Shown here: piece by piece, positions 32,911-39,097 of the stretch
How the letters are laid out: every line of letters starts with the position of its first letter
Numbering within the stretch: the first letter of the stretch is position 1
Assembly (NCBI GenBank): GCA_947259405.1
Contig: CAMYLY010000010.1
Span: 1 to 64,000 of the forward strand
Source of the DNA: an uncultured Gemmatimonadales bacterium
GTDB taxonomy: Bacteria; Gemmatimonadota; Gemmatimonadetes; Gemmatimonadales; GWC2-71-9
Direction: 5' to 3'
Length of the DNA stretch: 64,000 nt
Program-made: the position numbers and the translations under genes
Notes under the pieces: generated by a model
The model's database searches: none
What the model saw: the letters and a program-made list of their open reading frames with translations, nothing else
Told to the model about the DNA's origin: nothing

Positions 32911-34107
32911 TCACCGTGGTCCTTCGGCGCTGGTGAGCGCCCCTTGGCGATCCGCCTTCGTCTTGATGGCCATTTCCACCTCACGGGTGACGAGCTGGCC
33001 CGGCGGGGACAGCAACGCGGCTCTCACCAGGACATTTCGTAGTTCTCGGACGTTGCCTGGCCAGTCATGCGTCTGGAGACGGTCCAATGCTTCGCCGGAC
33101 AATGGGGACACCGGAAGCTGGTATTCCGCAGCGACGCTTTTGAGAATCGTCGTGGCCAACGCGGGTAGATCGTCCCTTCGCTCGACAAGGTCGGGCAGAT
33201 GCACGGTGATGATGCCGAGCTCGTCCAGCAGCTCGCGTCGCACCGTCCCGTCCGTCACACCGGATTCGAGATCGTGCGAGGTGGTCGCGATGATACGGAC
33301 GCTGGTACGTTGAAGTGGACCCACACCAAGCGCGCGAACGCGGGATCGGCGCAATAAGGCGAGGAGTTCGTCCTGGAAATCGGTCGATGCCCGCCCGATT
33401 TCATCGAGCATGGCGGTGCCACCTTCCGACACGTCTAAGAGTCCAGGTTTAGCGGCATGCGTCGGTGTATCGGCGCCAGCCGCACGCCCAAAGACCTCAT
33501 CGGCCAGGTTGTCGCCGGTCAGGTTGGTGCAGTCGACCGTTACGAACGGCCCGCGGCGGGGGCTATGCGTGTGGATCGCGCGCGCGACCGATTCCTTGCC
33601 AGTTCCACCACTGCCCGTGACGAGGACCGGTACGTCCGAGTACCGTGCGAGCCATGCAATCTTCGCGCGGATTCTGGTCGCGTGGTCACTGTGACCCACG
33701 ATCTCCATAAACTGGTCCGGGTCTCCGCCGAGGTCGTCCTTTGCATCATCATGATGGCGATGAGTATAGGCGATCGCAGCCACGGCGTTACGAAGGAGTG
33801 AGAGGTCGTCGGGCAGTGAGAAGTAGTCCGCCGCACCAGACCGCACGGCCTCCATGGCGGTGCGGCGGCTATAATCGATCCCGGCGACGATCACCGGTAC
33901 GTGCTGTGCCAGATCATTGCGCTCGAGCCAGTCGAGCGCTTCGCGCTCGGCGGCGCCGGCGGAGAGCACGACCAACGCGAATTCACGTAGCGGCGTCCCG
34001 TTCCGAAGCAACTGCACCTCGACATCGTCCTCCACCTCTTTGCACAACCACTCCCAGATGTCGGCAAACGCTTCGGATTGCTGCAGGATCGCGACCTTAG
34101 GTTTCAC
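32911..34107 (-). CDS. Degenerate NtrC-like protein: pseudo-receiver plus AAA+ without GAFTGA or DNA-binding domain
   Basis: A 398-residue protein starting at GTG 34107 (GGAG upstream). Residues ~1-120 follow the receiver fold (KPKVAILQQSEAF, VPVIVAGID, GAADYFSLP), but the phospho-acceptor strand reads FALVVLSAG, with Ser where Asp belongs. Residues ~145-370 are a sigma-54-type AAA+ domain: Walker A GSGGTGKE, Walker B GGTAMLDEIG, sensor region RIIATTSHDLE and WPGNVRELRNVL. The sigma-54 contact loop GAFTGA is replaced by GADTPTHA, and the protein ends soon after the AAA+ lid with no Fis-type helix-turn-helix. It probably cannot activate sigma-54 promoters in the usual way. Its place among the lipoprotein genes suggests a local ATP-dependent switch. 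Confidence 0.8.
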   Translation of the reverse strand: MKPKVAILQQSEAFADIWEWLCKEVEDDVEVQLLRNGTPLREFALVVLSAGAAEREALDWLERNDLAQHVPVIVAGIDYSRRTAMEAVRSGAADYFSLPDDLSLLRNAVAAIAYTHRHHDDAKDDLGGDPDQFMEIVGHSDHATRIRAKIAWLARYSDVPVLVTGSGGTGKESVARAIHTHSPRRGPFVTVDCTNLTGDNLADEVFGRAAGADTPTHAAKPGLLDVSEGGTAMLDEIGRASTDFQDELLALLRRSRVRALGVGPLQRTSVRIIATTSHDLESGVTDGTVRRELLDELGIITVHLPDLVERRDDLPALATTILKSVAAEYQLPVSPLSGEALDRLQTHDWPGNVRELRNVLVRAALLSPPGQLVTREVEMAIKTKADRQGALTSAEGPR

Positions 34108-34142
34108 CGTATGCTCCGTATCTCTCGTTGTTGAATGCGTCG

Positions 34143-34823
34143 CTACCAGGCGACCGCGTAATTGGAGAAATGATCCAGCGGGGCCTTGAGCCAGTTGCCC
34201 CGCCGCTCGAACACCGTCGGCAGCGTTTCCCACGCAGTCGCGCTATCAGGTTGGTACCAAACCGAGAGCTCAGTTTTACTCACAGCGCCGAGCTCTGCGT
34301 ACCACGTGGAGAACCAGAGTCCGGCGGGCTCATCGTTGGTGAATGTCGAGCCATGCGGCTGGAACTCAGCGAAGAAACACGTCGGGTGGAGCTTGATGTT
34401 GATGTACGCCGTGTTGCCAGGCGGAACCGGGGCTCCCTGACTGTCCAACAGGACCGCGTTTTGAGGGAGCGAAAGCATCATGAACGGTCGCCCGGGATCC
34501 CCGCTGTGATCCAGATAGCTGATCTCGATCTCGTCCTCGTTCCCGACAACCCATGCCACGGTCGTGTCATACGTGACCAGTGCTGGCGCGTCGGTGGCGT
34601 GCCGAATGCCGTTGGGGATGGAACAAGCGTCGCCGGCCAACGTCTCCGTGGACTTGTCGAGCGTCGTCGTCGACGATTCGGTGCTGTAGGTTCCGGTCGA
34701 CGACCATTTCCCGCCACCGTCTCCATCTCTAGCCACAGAGAGACCCTCGGTTGGCGCGGTGTTGTCGGAACAAGCTGCGACAATGGCAATGCTAGTAAGC
34801 CCGAGCAGCTGTCTGAGGTGCAT
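34143..34823 (-). CDS. ZU5-like lipoprotein ending in HFSNYAVAW (paralogue C)
   Basis: A 226-residue lipoprotein from ATG 34823 (AGAGAG upstream); lipobox IVAACSDNTAP. A Ser/Thr/Gly-rich linker (SSTGTYSTESSTTTLDKSTE) separates the membrane anchor from a beta-rich domain with MMLSLPQNAVLLDSQG, AYINIKLHPTCFFAEFQPHG and STFTNDEPAGLWF, which fits the ZU5 signature. A segment like IRHATDAPALVTYDTT is shared with paralogues A and B. It ends APLDHFSNYAVAW. The gene lies 35 bases upstream of the degenerate NtrC-like gene and 28 bases after paralogue B. Function unknown. Confidence 0.75.
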   Translation of the reverse strand: MHLRQLLGLTSIAIVAACSDNTAPTEGLSVARDGDGGGKWSSTGTYSTESSTTTLDKSTETLAGDACSIPNGIRHATDAPALVTYDTTVAWVVGNEDEIEISYLDHSGDPGRPFMMLSLPQNAVLLDSQGAPVPPGNTAYINIKLHPTCFFAEFQPHGSTFTNDEPAGLWFSTWYAELGAVSKTELSVWYQPDSATAWETLPTVFERRGNWLKAPLDHFSNYAVAW

Positions 34824-34851
34824 CGTAGTCTCTCTTTGCGTGCTGGTGCGC

Positions 34852-35526
34852 CTACCAGGCGACCGCGTAGTTGGAGAAGTGGTAGATGGGGACCTCGATT
34901 GCCCAGTTCTTGATGTCCCACGTCGATGCGAGAGCCGACCACGCATCCCCTTCGTAAGGCTGATACCAGATTCGCGTAGCCCTCGGGTCCGCGGTGCCGA
35001 AGTCTGCGCGTTCCACATCGAAGATCAAAAGTGCCGGATTGCGACCGAGGAACGTTGACCCATGGGGTCCGAAGCGAACGAGGTATCGGTCCGGGTCGAG
35101 TTCGACGGTAATGAGGACACTCTCGCCCTTCGCGAGTGGCCGTCCACTCGCGTCCAGCAGCTGCGCGTCACGAGGAATGATGACCTTGCCGTACCATTCT
35201 CCATCGCTCCAATCGAAATCGAGCTGGGCGCGACGTCCTTGAACGGCCACGAAGCTCGTCTCGAGGGTGGCCAGTGGTGGCCCGTCGGTCGCGTGGCGGA
35301 GCACACATGGTTCACCGTCGGGCACGTCGGGATAGGGACATTGTTCTGGCTCGAGCGCGATCGGGTCTTCCACTTGGCCGCCCCCGTCGCCTCCCGTGTC
35401 ACTTGACTTGGCGACGCGGTTGCCGCCGCGAGCGAGCGACAGTCCGTCAAGGTCCGGAGCCGTGTTGTCACCGCAGGCTGTCAGTCCTGCGATGACCGTG
35501 AACGCGAGAAGTGGCTTGAATCTCAT
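34852..35526 (-). CDS. ZU5-like lipoprotein ending in HFSNYAVAW (paralogue B)
   Basis: A 224-residue lipoprotein: MRFKPLLAFTVIAGLTAC gives the lipobox, and GDNTAPDLDGLSLARGG follows, closely matching paralogue A. The beta domain reads FVAVQGRRAQLDFDWSDG, VIIPRDAQLLDASGRPLAKG, VLITVELDPDRYLVRFGPHG, STFLGRNPALLIFDV. The GPHG-x-x-F-x-x-x-PA pattern is the strongest link to ZU5 domains, where the corresponding stretch is also GPxGxxFxxPV. The chain ends EVPIYHFSNYAVAW. Several Cys residues lie in the linker (EQCPYPDVPDGEPCVLRHAT) and could form a disulfide. Next paralogue starts 28 bases downstream. Confidence 0.78.
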   Translation of the reverse strand: MRFKPLLAFTVIAGLTACGDNTAPDLDGLSLARGGNRVAKSSDTGGDGGGQVEDPIALEPEQCPYPDVPDGEPCVLRHATDGPPLATLETSFVAVQGRRAQLDFDWSDGEWYGKVIIPRDAQLLDASGRPLAKGESVLITVELDPDRYLVRFGPHGSTFLGRNPALLIFDVERADFGTADPRATRIWYQPYEGDAWSALASTWDIKNWAIEVPIYHFSNYAVAW

Positions 35527-35561
35527 GTCAGGTTTTCTCTTTCACATCGTCGCGGTTCTGA

Positions 35562-36260
35562 CTACCACGCGACCGCATAGTTCGAGAAGTGTTGGATCGT
35601 CGCCTCGATCCAGAAGGCCTGAATGTCCAGCGTCGATTCGAGGGCGCCCCATTCGTCGCCTTCCTGGGCCTGATACCACACCTGCGACCCTTCGAATGCA
35701 CCCTTGCCCAGGTCGGCGTACTTGAGGTTGAACCTGATCGTGGCAGGGTGCCTTCCCGGGAAGACCGAGCCGTGCGGACCTAGGTGAACGAGGAACTTCC
35801 CGTCCGGGTCGATCTTGACTGAGATATCGACACGCTCTCCCTTCGAAAGCGCCAGGCCCGTTTCGTCTAGCAGCTGGGCGGTCCTGGGGATCTGGATGGT
35901 GGCGAACCAGTTCGCGACACTGTTCGCGGAACCGTCGTCGTACCAGAGGTCGAACTTGGTTGCCTGGCCTTGAACAGCGACGAAGCTCGTGTCGAGGGTG
36001 AGATGCCCAGGCGCGCCTGCCTCGTGCCTTAGCATGCAGTGTACGCCCGCCAGCACGTCATCGCAGGGACACCCCAAGGTGGCGGCCGTGCCGTCGGCCG
36101 TCTTTTCGGTTGTCGCGGCCGATGTTTCGGCTGTGGTGGTCTTTCCCGTCGCCCACCGACCGCCCTTGGCCAAAGACATTCCCTCGACCTGTGGGGCGGT
36201 GTTGTCAGCACACGCCGCGACTGCCAGTAGTAATGGCAGGACCGAAAGGCGCTTCAGCAT
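35562..36260 (-). CDS. ZU5-like lipoprotein ending in HFSNYAVAW (paralogue A)
   Basis: A 232-residue lipoprotein; from ATG 36260 the signal is MLKRLSVLPLLLAVAAC, followed by ADNTAPQVEGMSLAKGG. A Thr-rich linker (TGKTTTAETSAATTEKTADG) and a Cys pair (GCPCDD, HCMLRHE) precede the domain: FVAVQGQATKFDLWYDDG, IQIPRTAQLLDETGLALSKG, DISVKIDPDGKFLVHLGPHG, SVFPGRHPATIRFNL. It ends EATIQHFSNYAVAW. An upstream in-frame ATG at 36305 overlaps the stop of the broken paralogue E and would lengthen the n-region by 15 residues; I prefer 36260. Similarity to paralogue B is high over the whole mature protein. Confidence 0.78.
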   Translation of the reverse strand: MLKRLSVLPLLLAVAACADNTAPQVEGMSLAKGGRWATGKTTTAETSAATTEKTADGTAATLGCPCDDVLAGVHCMLRHEAGAPGHLTLDTSFVAVQGQATKFDLWYDDGSANSVANWFATIQIPRTAQLLDETGLALSKGERVDISVKIDPDGKFLVHLGPHGSVFPGRHPATIRFNLKYADLGKGAFEGSQVWYQAQEGDEWGALESTLDIQAFWIEATIQHFSNYAVAW

Positions 36261-36304
36261 CGTCGGTAATCCCAGCCGGTTCGTGGTTGTCGATGCGGCC
36301 TTCA

Positions 36305-36840
36305 TCAGAACGCCACCGCGTAGCCTGAGAAGTGTGCGAGGAACACCTCTATGTAGTTGGACGAGGTGGACTGGTGTGCTTGGATGATTGACCACGGATC
36401 GCCGTTGTCGGCCTGATACCACATGTTGAGTTCTTCTTCGTCGTCCTCGTCCATCCCCGTGTCATCGTAATACAACTCCAGTTCGGCGAGGTTACCGGCG
36501 AACTGCATGCCTGACGGGAACAAGTGCGAGAGTGAGTAGCCGTCATCCACCACCAACGTGATGAGAACAGAATCTCCCTCGGCGAGTGGCGTGCCGTCCG
36601 GCAACGTCATGTCCGTGTCTTCTTCGATGGCGCGATCAAACCGAACGCCTTGTCTCCTGGCCTCTTCGAGAACCGCGAGAGCGAGCGGGTGGCTGGAGTC
36701 GACCACGCCAGCGGAGTGAAATCCGCGGCCTGAACGACGGGGGCCTGAGCATCAGAATCCTGCGGTGGGCCCGCGCTGTCGGAGCAAGCCAGGACGAGGG
36801 CACCAATAAGCAACGTGGTCAGATGAGTGCGGTTCTTCAC
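36305..36840 (-). pseudogene. Broken ZU5-like lipoprotein (paralogue E), internal deletion and frame change
   Basis: ATG 36840 opens a lipoprotein signal (HLTTLLIGALVLACSDSAGPP) and continues QAADFTPLAWSTP, which matches ADFVPVAWSAG of paralogue D. About 50-60 residues present in D are then missing, and family similarity resumes in another frame: VRFDRAIEED, PDGTPLAEGDSVLITLVVDDG, HLFPSGMQFAG, ending FLAHFSGYAVAF. The first frame stops at 36607. The second frame has a possible start at 36706, but that would make a protein without a signal. The surviving 3' half is well conserved, including HFS and the terminal aromatic residue, so the damage is recent or a sequencing/assembly error. Confidence 0.65.
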
Positions 36841-37043
36841 GATTCACTCCAGCATCTGGTGAAAAGAGGTTGCCCCTCCGATGCTCGAGAGGCCTGATGG
36901 GCCGTCGGTTACGCACTGGCCGTGCCGGATCACCCGTGGGCGGGTCAGTAGCGCTAAGTGGTTGAAGGGGAACGGGTTGTGGGAAGCCGCGCGGGTGCGT
37001 CATCGGCCCGCGGTCGACCGATAATTACCAATTGGGAACACGC

Positions 37044-37063
37044 CGCGTAACGTGTGTTACGCG
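37044..37063. promoter_or_regulatory. Perfect 20-base inverted repeat (CGCGTAAC-GTGT-GTTACGCG)
   Basis: Eight-base arms with a four-base centre, eight bases beyond the stop of the Hpt gene on the minus strand and about 200 bases upstream of the lipoprotein block. No T-run follows it, so it may be an operator rather than an intrinsic terminator. Outside it, the rest of the 36841-37070 gap shows no gene. Confidence 0.45.
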
Positions 37064-37070
37064 ACCGGGA

Positions 37071-37442
37071 TCAGCCGTGGTCGCCTCCAAATATGCGATC
37101 GAAGTATTCCTTAATGGCGACCGCGAGTTGCTGCATCTCGCTCTCGGCCTCGGCTATTTCATCTAATGGCACGTGTCCTTCCTTGCGCCAGCGGTATCCA
37201 CGATCCGCGAGGGCTTTGGCCGGACCGTAAACATCATCGGCCTCAAAGGTCGCCGCCGAGCCCTTGAGACCATGCGCCTCGATATAGAAGTGCTCGAAGA
37301 GGCTCTGGTTGGGATCGTGTTTCATTCGCTCCAGGGCGAGCTCGATCTTTTGGCCTCGCCTTGGCAGCGAGGTCGCAAACTCGAGCCGAATCTGCTCGAC
37401 GACGGCGTCGAGACCAGGGATGGAGTTGGAAGGGTCGTCCAT
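37071..37442 (-). CDS. Stand-alone histidine phosphotransfer (Hpt) protein
   Basis: A 123-residue four-helix-bundle phosphotransfer protein. The phospho-accepting His57 lies in EAHGLKGSAATFEADD, the standard H-x-L-K-G-x-A motif. Flanking helices are acidic and amphipathic (AVVEQIRLEFATSLPRRGQKI, LDEIAEAESEMQQLAVAIKEY). No signal peptide. It is divergent (77-base gap) from the NtrC-type response regulator, and a hybrid kinase with a C-terminal receiver lies 1.7 kb away. A relay kinase receiver -> Hpt -> response regulator is the natural reading. It could also feed the receiver proteins at 41.4-42.8 kb. Confidence 0.85.
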   Translation of the reverse strand: MDDPSNSIPGLDAVVEQIRLEFATSLPRRGQKIELALERMKHDPNQSLFEHFYIEAHGLKGSAATFEADDVYGPAKALADRGYRWRKEGHVPLDEIAEAESEMQQLAVAIKEYFDRIFGGDHG

Positions 37443-37519
37443 ACCAAGCTGTGTTGGCGCACGCCGGCGCCGTGAACACCTCCGTGATGGGGTAGTGGGC
37501 CACCCACTCGTCGGGGCTT

Positions 37520-38920
37520 GTGCCCCAGGCCGGCGTTACGAAGATTGATGCCGTGCCAGCGACAATCTATATCGTCGACGACGATCACTCGTTTGCCAAG
37601 CTCGTGGCGGTGAACATCGCCAAGCCTGGGCGCTATCGGACCGAGGCCTTCAACTCCGCGGCGGAACTCTTCGAGCGTATGTCCGAGGAGCCGGCGGACG
37701 CGATCATCACCGACCTGGTGATGCCCGAGGTCGACGGCATCGCGGTCACCAAGCGGATTCGGAAAGTGCATCCGCACATGCCGATCTTTGTCCTGACGGC
37801 CCATCCCGAGCTCGATACGGCCATCGAGGCGCTCAAAGCGGGGGCGAACGACTACCTCAAAAAGCCGCCCAACATCGACGAGTTGACCACGCATCTCAAG
37901 CGCGCCCTGGCGGAACGTCCGCTGCTCGAGGAAGCCGCATCCCTCGAGCGCGACCGGCAAGCCACCTTCTCACCGAGCGGCATTCTCGGGGAACATCCCA
38001 AGATCGAGGAGGTGCGGCAGTTCGTGCGACAGGTCGCCGCGATTCCCCGGGCGACCGTTCTGCTACTTGGCGAAAGCGGGACGGGCAAGAACCTGGTGGC
38101 CCAGGCCATTCATTACTCGAGCCCGCATGCCAAGAGCAAGTTTGTCGAGGTCAACTGCTCGGCGATCCCGGATCATCTTCTCGAGGCCGAGCTGTTCGGG
38201 CACAAGCGTGGGGCGTTCACGGACGCCCGCGAATCGAAGCGGGGACTCATCGAGCTGGCGGATGGCGGAACCCTCTTTCTCGACGAGATTGGCGACCTCT
38301 CTGAAGGACTCCAGGCAAAGCTCCTCAACTTCTTGGAATCACGGAAATTCCGCCGCGTCGGCGATACGGAAGAGCGCGAAGTCAAGTTGAGCCTCACGAC
38401 CGCCACGAACCGGAATATCGAGGAGCTAGTCGCGTCCGGGAGATTCCGAGAGGATCTCTATTACCGAATTCGCGTCGCCGTGCAGGAACTGCCTCCGCTC
38501 CGGGAGATCAAGAGCGATATTCCAACGATTGCGGAACACTTCCGTGAGGTATTCTGCCGGGAGTTTGGGAAAGACGTTGCCGAGATCAGCGATGACGCGC
38601 TCCAGCGACTCCAGGATTGGGATTGGCCGGGGAATGTCCGTGAACTGCGGAACGTGTTGGAGCGCGCCATGATCTTTGCGGATGGGGGCGTGATCGACGA
38701 CGCCCATCTACCGGCACTCCAGTCGGCGTCCGGCGAAGTGGCGGCGCAGGACAGCGGGGCGGTTCGCATTTCCCGGAGGCTCTCGCTTCCGGATGTGGAG
38801 CGGGAATACATTCGCGATGCGCTCGCGGACTGCGAGGGCAACCTCCAGCGGGCCGCGGAGATCCTGGGGGTGTCGCGAAAAACGCTTTGGGAGAAGCGAA
38901 AGAAATACGGCTTGGAGTAG
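37520..38920 (+). CDS. NtrC-family sigma-54-dependent response regulator
   Basis: A 466-residue transcription activator. The receiver has Asp65 in AIITDLVMPEVDG, with acidic pocket IVDDDHSF and Lys in YLKKPPN. The AAA+ domain has Walker A GESGTGKN (184-191), the sigma-54 loop GAFTDA (231-236, a common variant of GAFTGA), Walker B GGTLFLDEIG and WPGNVRELRNVLERA. It ends with a Fis-type helix-turn-helix (NLQRAAEILGVSRKTLWEKRKKYGL). All parts are intact, in contrast to the degenerate relative at 32.9-34.1 kb. The GTG start at 37520 lacks a clear ribosome site; GTG 37553 is an alternative. Likely target genes: the neighbouring signalling or lipoprotein operons (inferred). Confidence 0.9.
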   Translation: MPQAGVTKIDAVPATIYIVDDDHSFAKLVAVNIAKPGRYRTEAFNSAAELFERMSEEPADAIITDLVMPEVDGIAVTKRIRKVHPHMPIFVLTAHPELDTAIEALKAGANDYLKKPPNIDELTTHLKRALAERPLLEEAASLERDRQATFSPSGILGEHPKIEEVRQFVRQVAAIPRATVLLLGESGTGKNLVAQAIHYSSPHAKSKFVEVNCSAIPDHLLEAELFGHKRGAFTDARESKRGLIELADGGTLFLDEIGDLSEGLQAKLLNFLESRKFRRVGDTEEREVKLSLTTATNRNIEELVASGRFREDLYYRIRVAVQELPPLREIKSDIPTIAEHFREVFCREFGKDVAEISDDALQRLQDWDWPGNVRELRNVLERAMIFADGGVIDDAHLPALQSASGEVAAQDSGAVRISRRLSLPDVEREYIRDALADCEGNLQRAAEILGVSRKTLWEKRKKYGLE

Positions 38921-38943
38921 TGCTAATCCACTAATAGCGGTCC

Positions 38944-39002
38944 GTGTTACCTGCTGTGTTACGTGCCCGTAACTAAACCGTCAGCAACTCCATGATGTAA
39001 CG
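38944..39002 (+). promoter_or_regulatory. Cluster of GTTAC(G) half-sites upstream of the hybrid kinase
   Basis: GTGTTAC at 38944-38950 and again at 38956-38962, CGTAAC at 38968-38973 and GTAACG at 38997-39002. Together the middle pair form GTTACG-TGCC-CGTAAC, an inverted repeat. The same half-site forms the palindrome at 37044-37063. A regulator-binding region is a reasonable guess. Confidence 0.35.
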
Positions 39003-39097
39003 CCCTCCCGCGAGATCTAAGGCTCACCCAATAAAACAGATACAGCGTTTGCGATCGGGTGCGGCTGCAGGGCATAGAGCCTGCTTCATGCCGTGGC

